DNA of 64,000 bases from positions 2,730,501 to 2,794,500 of the forward strand of contig OX369281.1 of NCBI GenBank assembly GCA_947284805.1, read 5' to 3'. This document shows, piece by piece, positions 20,938 through 31,235 of this stretch; the stretch's first letter is position 1; each line of letters opens with the position of its first letter. Position numbers and translations under genes: made by a program. The notes beneath the pieces were generated by a model, which saw nothing but the letters and a program-made list of their open reading frames with translations, did no database searches and was not told the origin of the DNA. The stretch comes from Coleophora flavipennella. Taxonomy: Eukaryota > Arthropoda > Insecta > Lepidoptera > Coleophoridae.

Positions 20938-21162
20938 ACAATTGGTAAGCCCTTGGCATCACCTCACCTGATGGTAAGTGACGATGATGCCGAAGATGGA
21001 AGCGGGCTTACCAAGATTCCCCAATGCAATGGACAACTGGCTATCTTATCTTCAAGCCGGAACACATCAATGTTGTTAACACTGATGATTGGCGGCAAGA
21101 CTTAGATAAGATGGTGGGAGCTAGTCAGGCGGGCTTAGAAAATGCCCTACCACCAACCAATA
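20938..21162 (-). mobile_element. SINE-A without tRNA head
   Basis: The body and tail are intact from 'cacaattggtaagccct' to 'ccctaccaccaacca'. It stops just before the head. The long frame through it is a by-product. Confidence 0.8.
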
Positions 21163-21234
21163 CAATAAGCAAGAAATGAAAATCAAATGAAAAAACGAAA
21201 AATGAAAATTGTTTATTGGTTAATGACATATCTA

Positions 21235-21405
21235 AAAACAAATGACGGAACAATTGAAATCATGGTGAAATTATATACGTTCGAGAACCAAACTGGCACC
21301 AATTTGTATCAATCTGGGCGACGGAGGGGGTGAGGTCGCAATCTAGAGAGGGGCAGGGAATGGCTATACTGTATGATAGTACTAATGTATATACTTTGCC
21401 CAAAC
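21235..21405 (-). mobile_element. T7 element, partial
   Basis: The minus strand carries 'caaagtatatacattagtac' through 'tcaccccctccgtcgccc' to 'tttcaattgttccgtcattt'. The 'gtgtccggggtgtg' end is lost and the surroundings diverge. Confidence 0.65.
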
Positions 21406-21409
21406 AAAT

Positions 21410-21829
21410 GACAAATTTATTATTGTCAACATTGATGAGACGATCAGTTGGATAATATCCGTCTTTGTGAACATTGTAAACAAATCCTATATTAATCCTC
21501 ACAATAATCCTAAATCATATATACATTTTTGCCGACTTAATAACTTATTATGTATCGAGGACCAAAATTTTATTTTTCAGATTTGACAATATAGTATCTT
21601 TGGGAAAGTTGTTTGTAATCACGAGTACATTCATATCCTTTGCTATCAAGAACTAATTAAAAGTCACCTGTATATACTTTGCCTGTACAATTAATTTGGT
21701 CCCTTTTGGACATATTTTGTTGTTTTTCTACTGTGTGAGTCATACTCTCATCCTAAGCAAGACAGACAGTGAATTATCATCGGCAGTATTTTCCGGCGGT
21801 ATGTACAAACAAGTACATATGAGTGGTTG
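21410..21829. other. Apparently single-copy DNA upstream of the promoter candidate
   Basis: None of the window's repeats recur here. No open frame. It may be upstream regulatory DNA if the 22 kb promoter is real. Confidence 0.35.
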
Positions 21830-22013
21830 TCGTCGCATCGCGGCCACGGCTGTGTGCTCCCGGCGTTAGAGTGACGACGCTTTCTTCACGCGCCAAGTCG
21901 CACGCGCAGTCTACACTATGCGTCGAGTAATATAAACGTCGATCGACATTAAAATATCAAGAGAAGCGTGCTCGGAAACTTGTCTGTATAAAAGATAAGT
22001 GCGAAGAATTTTC
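21830..22013 (+). promoter_or_regulatory. Candidate host-gene core promoter (TATA box + initiator)
   Basis: 21830-21925 is GC- and CpG-rich compared with its AT-rich surroundings. TATAAAA lies at 21987-21993. The arthropod initiator TCAGTG follows at 22012-22017, its A (22014) 27 bp from the first T of the TATA box, near the usual spacing. No repeat of this window covers the segment. A functional promoter is an inference from spacing and composition. Confidence 0.45.
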
Positions 22014-22151
22014 AGTGCTCTCTTTTGCCGCGGGAAATAGTGAAATTGTTCCAAATATACAGAACTGTGTTTGTGATTTGTGAGGTTTGCGTGTACCATA
22101 GGATATGTGATATAAGCCAGGGTGAAGTAGCAAAGTGACCCTAGTAATTCG
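22014..22151 (+). other. Candidate noncoding first exon
   Basis: If transcription starts at 22014, the next plausible 5' splice site is ATTCG|GTATGA at 22152. The ~138 bp contain no long open frame, as expected for a 5' UTR exon. An alternative donor is ccagg|gtgaag near 22120. The 111-codon minus frame overlapping it shows no known domain. No transcript evidence is available. Confidence 0.3.
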
Positions 22152-23085
22152 GTATGAAGGTCGGGGAAATTGTTTATTCGTATTTTGTATGGAAATTCAA
22201 ACAGGGCGGACAAAACGAGCTGCATCTTGAACGTTAAGATTTCCATACTGGAAACGCTTGAGCTAAGTTTGTGATACTGATTGATACTGCATTAGGTCAA
22301 TAAACAGCAGAAATTTTATTCGCGGCCTGTGTTGCATTATTATATTACCTTTTTTTAACATAAAATTTCAAAATGTAGCGAATTTGTCTTTACTTTTACT
22401 GATTTTCATAGACAGAAAAAATCAATTTTAAAATGGCGGGAATTTTAGTTTTTTATTAAAATTTCGAAAGTTCACTGATTTAATTTAATTCGAACCAGCC
22501 AGGTACAAATAATACAAGCAAAGAGATTTGATTACAAATTTAAAGTTACAAAATACGAAGAAATGTTTATCCCCGACCTATTGTAAGATCGTGTTGGTAT
22601 CTATGTTAAATAGATATTGCTTGAATATTGTAGGTACTGTAAAGTATCTTGCTATACATAACATGGAATTGATTTAATCTAACTCAGTCAGTAATTCGCT
22701 CCATAGGGAGCCGCTGGATTCTAATGGCAACAACGTTAATATTTAATGCGTCCCCTGTGGCGCTAAATGCTTTTTATCTTTAGGAAACAATATTAATTCA
22801 CGTAAAATGCTGTACTTTTCTTGTGCTAAGTGAAATATAGGCATCTATTTACGACAACGAAAAACCTAAACTTTTTCAAGCTTTCATGTAAAAAGAGTTT
22901 TTATGTTCAGTGTGACAAATGTGAATGTAAATTATATGTATGATTCCAAACTTAAAAATTCGAGCTCAGTATTTCCCAAGATATGATCGAAAACAATAGG
23001 CGATACTAGGACCCTGATTCTACCTTCAAAGTTCATCATCAGTTCGACTTCAAAATACGAATAAGATTTACTGTCTTTTTTTTCC
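22152..23085. other. AT-rich DNA, possible intron
   Basis: Low repeat content, no open frame. Would be first-intron sequence if the upstream exon is genuine. Confidence 0.3.
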
Positions 23086-23215
23086 ACAATTGGTAAGCCC
23101 TTGGCATCATCTCATCTAATGGTAACTGACGATGATACTATCGGTTATACGGCTTCATCATCATCATCGTATCAGCTCATATACGTCCCCACCGAGGGGC
23201 TCGAGCCTACCCTAA
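23086..23215 (-). mobile_element. SINE-A 3' fragment abutting a SINE-B 3' fragment
   Basis: 23086-23140 is the SINE-A tail ('cacaattggtaagccctt', 'ctaatggtaactgacgatg'). 23155-23215 is the SINE-B 3' end ('cagctcatatacgtccccac', 'gaggggctcgagcctaccct'). Both are cut short. Confidence 0.65.
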
Positions 23216-23584
23216 ATTATTCACCCTTAATTTTGCACTCTTGCAAGATTTAAACCGTACAATTGTATGAACTCGTCGTGAAGTACCTTATCGAAACGAA
23301 ATATCTGACAGTGTTTAATAAGGAAATTCTCAAAAACTTCAAGCCTCGGTTAACTAATTTGTCTTTCGGATAACTAAGTGGACTTCGAGGTAGTCGAGCC
23401 GTTCCTCCATTTGGCGTGTAATCAATCATATCTAGACTCTATTTATATTCATCACTTCGAACTATTTCCACTAACGATCTTGCGGAAAACTTGCTTCTAG
23501 AGTCGGTAATCTATTTGTGAATATTTTCTACTAGGCCAGTTTTATATAGTTTTGCTAACATACCTAATTGAAGACGCTAAACAC

Positions 23585-23836
23585 GTTAAAAAAACCGACT
23601 TCCATCGCAACAACTTAGTACAGTTTTGCATTATTATTTTTGATTTTTGTTATTTTTTTAATAAAGTACTACATCGATTTTGATAAAATTTGTATGGGAC
23701 CACACGGAAAGCACTAAATTTCAAATAAAAAAAAAGAATCATCAAAATGGGCGCACCCAGTCAAAAGTTCTGAGGTAACAAATATAAAAAAACAGTCGTA
23801 TTGAGAACCTTCTCCTTTTTGGAAGTCGGTTGAAAA
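23585..23836 (+). mobile_element. MITE of the 'AACCGACTTCC' family
   Basis: It starts 'aaaaaaccgacttccatcgc' and ends 'ttttggaagtcggttg', short terminal inverted repeats. The interior shares 'agtactacatcgattttgat' and 'atgggaccacac' with copies at 34441, 54532 and 62079. Noncoding. Confidence 0.7.
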
Positions 23837-23930
23837 ATAGAATACATTGTAAACGAATACATTATTTTTATTACTATTCAAAACAAAATAAGGGCTACCA
23901 TAGTTTTCGTAGTACATTTTCATACAGAAC

Positions 23931-24000
23931 AGAACCACGACCTCCCTGACAGGACATAGCGGCCCTTGCCATTACGCCACCGTCGCTCTATTTTAAAAGC
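23931..24000 (-). mobile_element. SINE-B head fragment
   Basis: The minus strand reads agcgacggtggcgtaatggc, then 'gggaggtcgtggttctg'. It retains a near-B-box but has no body. Confidence 0.55.
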
Positions 24001-24172
24001 TTTTTATTCAGTTTCACCTGTCCCGATGTTTGTCATCAAATCTTGCAAGTTAAATTTGATCCACTTCCCGGTTACCGATTGAGCTGAAATTTTGCATACA
24101 TGTGTAAATCACGTGACAATGCAATATTAAAAGCTCGTACGTAACAGTTTTTAGGTTTTTCGAAAATTTAAG
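24000..24172 (+). repeat. Dispersed repeat, as at 7060-7282
   Basis: Shares 'aaatcttgcaagttaaattt', 'gagctgaaattttgcat' and 'cacgtgacaatgcaatatta' with 7060-7282. Confidence 0.6.
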
Positions 24173-24700
24173 TATCAGTTTTTTTTTCATATTATTATGA
24201 AATCGAGTATTTACTACCTAATCCTACATAACTTTCATTTCACAAAATTATGTAGGTACGTTGACAATAAATGCCTTACAACATGATAATGATATCTCGA
24301 TTTTGTTCGAAAGAATATTCATGGTTTTAATGTAAATTAGATTTTCAAGAAAACAGCATTTGTAAACAATGTGTTAAGTTGGTTGTTATATTTAGACGTC
24401 TGTCCCTCAAATTATACAAATTTTGTAAAACTACCTTGTTGATATGCCATTCATGAAAACGTGAAATAGGGTAGGTACTTGCGTAGGTACTTATCTAAAT
24501 CGTTAACAGAACGTCTGCTTCCGGTTTTATTTATATCACTTATTACTTTAATACCAATTTAAAATTTTAATCACATTGCTACTTTACCTATTTTAACTTA
24601 GTTGCAAATTGTATTACCATTTGGAAAAAACTGAAAATGTAGTCCACTAATCCTACTTTTGAAAAAAGTAGGAAAGAGGACAGCGCCATCTATATGTTCT
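24173..24700. other. AT-rich DNA, no supported feature
   Basis: No open frame, no recognised repeat. Confidence 0.35.
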
Positions 24701-24734
24701 AACTGATACTTAAGCGGAAAGTGATTCGAGGAAA

Positions 24735-25120
24735 ATGCTCCCTATCGCTGAAACGGAGGAGGGCGCCACCGTAGAGATTTCAGCTGACGTTGGACGCCCC
24801 CGCCGGAGGGAGCGAGTGGTGACGGCTGAGATGCGCGCCGTCCGGCGGCGCAGAGGGTGGACCGTCGTTGGCTCTGAAACTAGGTCAGTTCAGATGGCTT
24901 TTCATAGAGGGAGCTGAAGTTGATTGTTGGCAAATTTGCCAGTCGTAGAGAAATCGGTCTTTACGCGCTGTCGCAGACCTGGCAGTCTGGGAGCGTTCCG
25001 AGAGGCGGAAAAAATGCAAGACTCTTTCTCTCCCATACCATCTGACAGAGATAGCCTTGCTTTGTTCTCGTGCTATCCTCCACTGCTAGATCTGCGGCAA
25101 CGCTACGGGTATGACTTGTA
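24735..25120 (+). other. GC-rich block with two short open frames, unclassified
   Basis: 24735-24917 is a 60-codon frame rich in Arg/Glu (RPRRRERVVTAEMRAVRRRR), and 24924-25124 a second. GC content is far above the surroundings. 'ctgaaactag|gtcagt' near 24880 could be a splice donor. I cannot tell a host exon from an old GC-rich mobile element, and I recognise no domain. Confidence 0.3.
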
Positions 25121-25399
25121 TTAGATATTTAGTTTGGGATAGTTTTTGTGATGAAATCAGAAATTCTGTACGTGCTCTTCGACCAAGAGCTTTTCTTTGA
25201 GAATAATAGCAACCACCTCGCTCCGTAAAATAAAAAATGTTCAGGACTACCGTGTTGGAAGAGGTGTTGATAATATAACTCAATTTGGTTTTGCTTTGAT
25301 CAAAGTTTGAGATCGTATGAATAATTTACGAGAGATTCCATTACAAGCGCTTTATTATACATTTGCAGAGAGTATCAAGACTTGGTTCTGGCCTCGAAT

Positions 25400-25692
25400 G
25401 TCCAATTTTCCAAATGCCCAGTCCCTGTGCGTGCAATTCCTTGAACGACCAATCCACGTATGTCTAATGTCTAATGACCCAATTGACCGTTTCGTCTGTG
25501 ATGAAACATCAGAACCTGGCTGGGCGTCTAGTCAGGCCTCCGTCACTCCATGTACTTGCGCGCTATAATAACCTACCGCCCAGCCGAGCGTTCTCGGGCC
25601 GTTTGCGGACCCAATTCAGTGCGGTTTTCACAAACGAAGCGCACGCACGTATTTCAATTTAAATCGTTTCGTTCGTTCGTACGCGTACCTAC
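25400..25692 (+). promoter_or_regulatory. GC-rich segment with initiator-like motif upstream of an open frame
   Basis: An arthropod initiator-like ATTCAGTGCGG lies at about 25614-25624 inside a CpG-rich stretch, followed by a short leader. ATG codons open near 25693-25711. There is no TATA box at the right distance. It could be the promoter of the element carrying the downstream frame. Confidence 0.3.
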
Positions 25693-25710
25693 GATGCCGT
25701 CTGGTGCCTT

Positions 25711-26100
25711 ATGTGCTGTAGCATTCAACAATGTGCAAAGCAAATATGTGCAAAGCATTCAACAATGTGCAAAGCAAATATGTGCAAAGCATTCAACAAA
25801 ACATCGTCTTTTTATGGAAAGTTAAAAGTACTAACAGATGCGTTTTATAATTATGTAAGAGAACTTGAGACTATGTTTATTAATAATTTTGAAAAAAATA
25901 TAAAACAAAGGCCGGGTAGTACTCTTCATGAAATTTTAAATGACATACATTTTGACTCTCCCTGCCCTTGTTTCCCAAAACAATATCTAATAAAACTTTT
26001 TAGTAGATTCAGGATTTTTGCTACACTAAAATTTAATAACCGAGAATTTAGAAAGGGTAAGAAATTAATAAAAAAATATATAAAAATAAAACACATGTAA
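25711..26100 (+). pseudogene. Transposase-like C-terminal fragment, possibly P-element type
   Basis: 129 codons. The N-terminal ~40 residues come from two copies of a ~34 bp tandem repeat (QQCAKQICAKHST type). From about residue 50 the frame looks like protein: YNYVRELETMFINNFEKN, then DSPCPCFPKQYLIKLFSRFR and IFATLKFNNREFRKGKK, ending IKIKHM. The 'FP-x-x-YL-x-x-L-x-x-R-x-R-I-x-x-x-L-K-x-x-N' pattern resembles the C-terminal tail of P-like/THAP-type transposases, recalled from family knowledge and not searched. No catalytic part is present. Confidence 0.4.
25720..25803 (+). repeat. 34 bp tandem repeat inside an open frame
   Basis: 'gcattcaacaatgtgcaaag' with 'caaatatgtgcaaa' is present twice and followed by a partial third copy. 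34 is not a multiple of 3, so both reading frames stay open through the repeat, yielding different peptides. Confidence 0.7.
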
Positions 26101-26207
26101 CTCTTAAAGATTTTTTTCATTTTACTTACACACTGACCTCTAAAATTATGTGTTATGTAGATGTATTGCACAGTCAGCACCAATTTATAAAAAAAATATA
26201 TATTTTT

Positions 26208-26365
26208 CTAGCTGTTGCCCGCGGCTTCGCCTGCGTAGAGGTATGAAAAATTGATAAGAATTAAGAACCTATTCTCAGACCTATCCGATATGCACACAAA
26301 ATTTCATAAAAATCGGTCCAGCCGTTTCGGAGCAGTACGGTTACTAACACTGTGACACGAGAATT
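26208..26365 (-). mobile_element. Short Helitron-like element
   Basis: The minus-strand 3' end is 'cgcaggcgaagccgcggg' plus CAACAGCTAG. The interior contains 'aaaatttcataaaaatcggt' and 'ccagccgtttcggagcagta'. The other end, near 'gtgacacgagaa', is less clear. Confidence 0.55.
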
Positions 26366-26376
26366 ATATATATATA

Positions 26377-26849
26377 CTAGCTGCCCCTGCGAACTACGTA
26401 CCGCCTTACATTACAATACACTGCCCTACCCTACCCTACCCTACACTACACTACACTACCCTACCCTACCCTACACTACCCTACCCTACACTACTCTACC
26501 CTACACTACACTACCCTACCCTAAACTACTCTACCCTACACTACACTACCCTACCCTACATACACTACACTACACTACACTACCCTACACTACACTACCC
26601 AACCCTACACTACACTACCCTACCCTACACTACCCTACACTACCCTACCCTACATACACTACACTACACTACCCTACACTACACTACCCAACCCTACCCT
26701 ACACTAACCTACCCTACCCTACATAAGAACCTTCTCCTGACAATAACAAACTCGACAAAAAAAGAATTAGCCAAATCGGTCCAGCCGTTCTCGAGTTAGG
26801 CGCTTACCAACACATTTTGCGATTCATTTTTATATTATAGATAGATAGA
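26377..26849 (-). mobile_element. Helitron-like element carrying a CTACC/CTACA-rich array
   Basis: It is bounded on the + strand by A|CTAGCTGCCCCTGCGAACTA and by a '...atagatagataGA'-type end before T, the reverse of TC...CTAG. Inside are a ~317 bp ctacc/ctaca array and then 'aaatcggtccagccgttctc'. The copy at 57689-58203 has the same order and its own array. Confidence 0.6.
26408..26724. repeat. Irregular CCCTA/ACTACA microsatellite-like array
   Basis: Pentamers ccta(c/a) and octamer-like actacact alternate irregularly. A ~95 bp segment with 'acatacactacactac' and 'cactacccaaccctac' occurs twice. The 124-codon frame (TLPYTTLPYP...) is a by-product. Confidence 0.85.
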
Positions 26850-27870
26850 TAAATGATTCAATTTTAAACTACCACCTATAAGTCAAAACATATTCACAGT
26901 TCTCAATAACATAGACACAAAAAGTTATGTTAATTTAATTTTATCGAAGAGGCAGCCCTGCGATCGCGCGGTGTGAAGCAAGTACTGCGGTTGCTGACGC
27001 GATGGAGTAGGCTATTATAGCAGTAGGTATTGGAAATTTACTACTGAGTGAAGTATCTGTTACGTAGTAACTAATTAGTAATCTGTGGTCTAGTAGAGTT
27101 ACAAATAGTCCGTGTGCCTACGAAATTCGCCACATATTGTTGACCTACTATTCAGTTGACACTAAAAACCGTTATGATATATAAATATTTTTACGAAAAT
27201 AAAACATGGCTTTTATCTTTATTTTCTGAATTTTTATAATAAGTAGTTGCATTTTTTCAAAGCATTGATATAGAATAAGAGAACAGGATACACAATCAGC
27301 CCAAAAAAGTGGGGCCCATCGGAAGCTGCCCGGGCAGCTTACTGTCGCATTATTTTGTGGCATGGCTCAAACTGATATGAAAATATTGCTGTGTATAGAA
27401 TCACATATCAAGTAGACGCACTAATAATAGCTTGTATTATAATTTATAAAACAAAATATTTATGTGATGTAAATCCAAGTGGCAATGATGTTAGGAGCAT
27501 TGAATAGTCGTCACATAACTACTTTCGATAAAATCTTGAAATACTGTAATAAGCTTTCCGCTGTTTGAGCCTGTGGGTTGAAATAAAGTCCACGATGGAT
27601 TAAAAAAACACATACCGAATTTTGTAGGCACTTTGACGAAATGTGGGACAACTTAAAGCAAAACAAATATATCGACTTCTTCAAACAATATTTTATTAGG
27701 GAAAGAACTACTAATTGAGTACGTAACATTTTTACACAACTTAAATACTCTTTAGTAAGTATCATAGTAAATATTATTACTACATTTCAGGTATTAGCTT
27801 AACATTTTTGGACAACTAAAATATCTCTACTAATTAGTATTATTGTAAATAAAAAATAAATATGCATTCA
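26850..27870. other. No supported gene
   Basis: Mostly AT-rich and not seen elsewhere in the window. 26950-27010 is locally GC-richer. The 63- and 84-codon frames on the minus strand have no recognised domain. Confidence 0.35.
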
Positions 27871-28002
27871 GGGAATTGGACATTTGGGAATTAGACATTC
27901 GAGCAAATGGACATTCCGGGAATCGGACCTTTGAGCAAATGGACATTCGGTAAATTAGACATTCGAGGAAAATGGACATTTAAGGAATTGGACATTCGAG
28001 GC
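27871..28002 (+). repeat. Minisatellite with alternating 15-17 bp units (dimer ~32 bp)
   Basis: About eight imperfect units such as 'gaattggacatttggg', 'aattagacattcgagca', 'aatggacattccggg' follow each other. Every second unit is more alike, giving a ~32 bp higher period. Confidence 0.75.
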
Positions 28003-28324
28003 CAGAACCGACTCATGCTATCTTTTATCTTGATACGAAGTAACTTTTTAATATTGTACTATCTATTTAGGTCCTAATGTATGTCAGTATACCTTCATTT
28101 AGGCCCTACGGTACGAGTACTTAAAAATACTCACCCACGCTTTTGTTTTTTTTTATAAATTGGTGTTTACCTGCCTACCTTTTTGTTGTCCTTTGTTTAC
28201 CTTTTTTGCCTACCTAAAAAATTTATGTTTAAAAATGAACGCACAAAGGCCCGTTACAAACACCAAGTAAAAAATCACGAGCTTATTGTATCTCATTATC
28301 TCTTGATCCTCTATTTCAAGCCTC

Positions 28325-28412
28325 GCTCTTGCCTGTGGCATCGCTCGCGTAGGCATCGTTTTTATGATTGTCTGAGGGTCAGTGGTGCGCGATCCGCAAG
28401 TGGCTCGTGAGT
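28325..28412 (-). mobile_element. Helitron-like 3' end fragment
   Basis: 'cgctcgcgtaggcatcgttt', 'ttatgattgtctgagggt' and 'ggctcgtgag' match the 3' part of the 14544-15117 family in inverted orientation. The CTAG terminus is not preserved. Confidence 0.45.
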
Positions 28413-29540
28413 ATAAATATAGCCTATGTCACTCAGGAATAATGTAGCTTTCTACTGGTGAATAAAATAATTAGGTGTCGTAATGTATTATGATTGCGAT
28501 TAATTCCAATAAGCCTTTGTTTATTCAGCCTCTTAAGTTTAACCTATTTTAACTGCTAATTGGATGGAGATACAATTGCATTAGGATACAATTTTAGTTT
28601 ATAAGCTGGTCTGTGCTCTGTGGCGTTACTTGGAACATCTAATTGGGACATTTCAGGCTAGAACATTGCTTGTGGTTACACTCGGGGTTCTACCCTGTTT
28701 CCTTGTTAGTATCTACGTACAAATATCTTTACAATATTCGATAATGGTCATTTTCCCCCCTCCTTTGTTAACGTTTTACTCTTTCGTAGTCTAAAATGTT
28801 TTTTTCAACTCGAACATAGTTTCAAAATCAAAAATAGTAGCCCTGTTTATGACTATTTAAGGCTCCTCCGTCTCTAAAATTAGCATATCGATTTAGGATG
28901 TTTTAAATTTCGAACAAAACAGCTTGGAAATAAAGTTCTTGTCAGCTTGTACTGCAACGTGGCTGTTACGTAAGTTACTGCGGACGAATAGCTGCGGTAA
29001 TAACTGCGGTTTTTTCTTTTTTATACTTAAATAAAATAATATAAATTTTCAAAAAGTATGAAAACAAAATCATTTCTTATTGTTTTGTTAAGACGTTCAT
29101 AAATTATCATAATATTTCGATAAAAATTGCAGCAGTACTATGGTAACAACTTGAAAAACATGGAAAAAAGGGTGCATTAGAATTTTTGTTTCTTTAGTTC
29201 TGTATATTAAAATAGAATTTAAGAAAAATCAAATCACTCCTCATGTCCTGTGGATTACTAAATGTTTTTTTTCTGATAAATCCTTTCGTAAAAAATGGTT
29301 ACAAAGTTACTTAGTCCAAGTTCTTGATAGCGGAATTAGCCTTACATATTTTCAAAATGATCTAAAGAAAAAGAGAAACTTGTAAAATCAACATTCTTTA
29401 TATTCGATAACTTCCTTCCGACCATTGTCTCGTTCGGTCTCAACAGTTCGCTGAAAGAACAAAAATAAAGCTACAAATTCTGATTGTTAGTATTTGCGGA
29501 TACATACGTAAAGATTTCTCACTGTGACGTCACTGCTGTT
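28413..29540. other. AT-rich DNA, no supported feature
   Basis: No repeats recognised and no significant frame. A perfect TGACGTCA (CRE-type palindrome) lies at 29525-29532; by itself it means little. Confidence 0.35.
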
Positions 29541-29824
29541 ATACAGAGTGTAACAAAAACGAGTAGGATTTTGCGCGCAAACTCAAACTGAATGCGAGTT
29601 CCTTCGGGGCCCTTTTTGTGATTCTCACGTCAAACTTAACAAAGGCTGTGTTGCAAGAGGCGAGTCGGGGTGCTCCAAATTCTCGAGTTTTATTTAGAAA
29701 AAAAATGGACTACGCGCTCTCAGTAGATACAGTTTGCGCTTAGACTTTTGATGTGAAACATCTATAGCCTCACGTAAAACCGATTTCTGACGTGGCGACG
29801 CATGCCGGGCGACGCGTTGCCACT
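29541..29824. repeat. Unclassified dispersed repeat
   Basis: 'atacagagtgtaacaaaaac' at the left recalls the tacagggtgtaac MITE end (63806). The right half, 'ctgacgtggcgacgcatgcc' and 'gggcgacgcgttgcca', looks like a transposon end. Class unknown. Confidence 0.35.
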
Positions 29825-30395
29825 ATATATGATGGTATATATGAATCTCCGGGCGCGTCGGTCGATGGCGTCTAAGGTATCCAGCTGATAGCGTGAGAAC
29901 AGTGCTCCATACAAGATCGGACATGTGCTTGATATAAAGAAAGAAGCTGTCCAGGTGTGAAGTACTGTCTCACCTTAGAGACAATACCCAGCTTTATTGC
30001 AGCAACTTTTGCCTTGGACTCAATGTATCGACCGAAATTGAGATTAGGTGTTAATTCCACGCCAGGAAGCTCAAGGTGGTCGGATATCTGAATGAATTCA
30101 TTCCGGAAAGTAGGAGTCAAGTTGAAAGGACTCCTTTTAGTGGAAAAGAGACACGCCTGTGTCTAAAGGCCTGTATACACTTTTGTTAGTGAGAGTGCAG
30201 GTGATAGGTGGAGTAGAAGACATTGCATGGTTCATTTGTGGTGTAGTTCAGTACTGCAGTGATTCAAGCAATGTACTTCTACTTTCTGCACTCGCACTAA
30301 TCAAAGTGTATACCGGCCTTTAGAGGAATTGAACCTTACGAGGTTGGAATCACCCCAATCAGACACTGCCTGAAGCGATAGGTTCATGCGCTCTA
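29825..30395 (-). pseudogene. CR1/Jockey-group reverse transcriptase fragment, split by a MITE
   Basis: Read on the minus strand: MNLSLQAVSDWGDSNLVRFN, then the MITE at 30162-30324, then TQACLFSTKRSPFNLTPTFR, HLELPGVELTPNLNFGRYIE, KLGIVSKVRQYFTPGQLLSL and YQAHVRSCMEHCSH. A frameshift follows, and RYQLDTLDAIDRRARRFI continues in the next frame. This is the segment just C-terminal of the RT catalytic palm. The order of blocks on both sides of the MITE is continuous, so the MITE inserted into an existing LINE copy. No catalytic FADD motif; dead. Confidence 0.8.
30162..30324. mobile_element. MITE with ~38 bp terminal inverted repeats
   Basis: Left end TCTAAAGGCCTGTATACACT, right end the inverse (gtgtataccggcctttaga). 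Inner parts 'gagagtgcag' and 'ctgcactcgc' continue the inverted repeat. 163 bp, noncoding, inserted in the LINE at 29825-30395. Confidence 0.8.
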
Positions 30396-30460
30396 TCATC
30401 TATTCCTTGGATAGCAAGGTTAATTGCGCCACACAGTAAGAGAGAAGAGACTAACCCTAC
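30390..30460 (+). mobile_element. SINE-B' 3' end fragment
   Basis: 'tctattccttggatagcaag' and 'gttaattgcgccacacagta' match the 3' module of 11845-12113. Confidence 0.6.
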
Positions 30461-30519
30461 AACCTTCACCAACTTGGATTTGGCCCCCATATGTGGAGTA
30501 TGGCCTTACCTTTTTTTTA

Positions 30520-30838
30520 TTCATAAATTGGTAAGCCCTTGGCATCATCTCACCTGATGGCAAGTGACAATGATGCCGAAGATGGCAGCGGGCTTATCAA
30601 GTTTCCCCAATACAATGGAGAACTGGCTATCTTATCTTCAAGCCGGAACACATCAATGTTGCTAACACTGACGTTTTGCGGCAAGACTTGGATAAGATGG
30701 TGATAGCTACCCAGGCGGGCTTAGAAAATGCCCTACCACTAACCAAACCAAGTCTTACAAGTTGACCCCACCGGGAATCGAACCCGCGACCTCCTGGTGT
30801 GAAGCGAATGTACTAACCATTACGCCACGGAGGCGGTT
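30520..30838 (-). mobile_element. SINE-A, full length
   Basis: The tRNA-like head on the minus strand is intact, with the 'cctccgtggcgtaatggtta' A-box side and a 'gcgggttcgattcccggtgg' B box. It is one of the best preserved promoters of the family here. Confidence 0.85.
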
Positions 30839-31022
30839 AAAAGCTTGGGAAGAGACCCTTGCCCCAGCAGTGGGGACGTTTATGGGGTGTTAACTAGACA
30901 TCACTATCGAAACTAGCTATTTAAATTTTGTTAACGTGCCACCTGTCGTGCCAATTTATCATCCGTTGCCTGTTACGTGGCAATCTCAACGTGCCTGTTA
31001 AAGGCCGACCGGTCGCTATAAG

Positions 31023-31235
31023 CACACCCCAGACACTTCTTACAACGGGCCAGAAATGACATTTCAAAAAAGGAATGTCAGAACAAACAAAATGGCGGCA
31101 AAATCCTATAAGTTCGACAACCTAACTGTAACCAATCTGTATCAATCTGGGTGACGAGGGGGTGAGGTCGCAATCTAGAGAGCGGCAGGGAGTGTCCATG
31201 CTGTATGTTAGTACTAATATACTCGTTTATACTTT
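31023..31235 (-). mobile_element. T7 element, complete
   Basis: Minus strand from CAAAGTATAAACGAG to AGTGTCTGGGGTGTG. A possible but imperfect duplication is GCTAT on both sides. Confidence 0.7.

Noticed and set aside
20824..21105. 93-codon frame on the + strand
   Set aside because: Most of it is the SINE-A body read in antisense; the same peptide (FTIGKPLASPHLMVSDDDAE) appears at every SINE-A copy.
26408..26724. Interstitial telomeric repeat
   Set aside because: The insect telomere unit is TTAGG (CCTAA). The array is dominated by CCTAC and CTACA and sits within a Helitron-like element.
26352..26726. 124-codon open frame (TLPYTTLPYP repeats)
   Set aside because: Entirely a translation of the CCCTA/ACTACA array.
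27871..28002. CRISPR-like array
   Set aside because: Units are contiguous 15-17 bp repeats without unique spacers, in a eukaryotic repeat setting.
29525..29532. Perfect CRE palindrome TGACGTCA as a regulatory site (also 55934-55941)
   Set aside because: An 8-mer is expected about once in this much DNA by chance; no promoter context.
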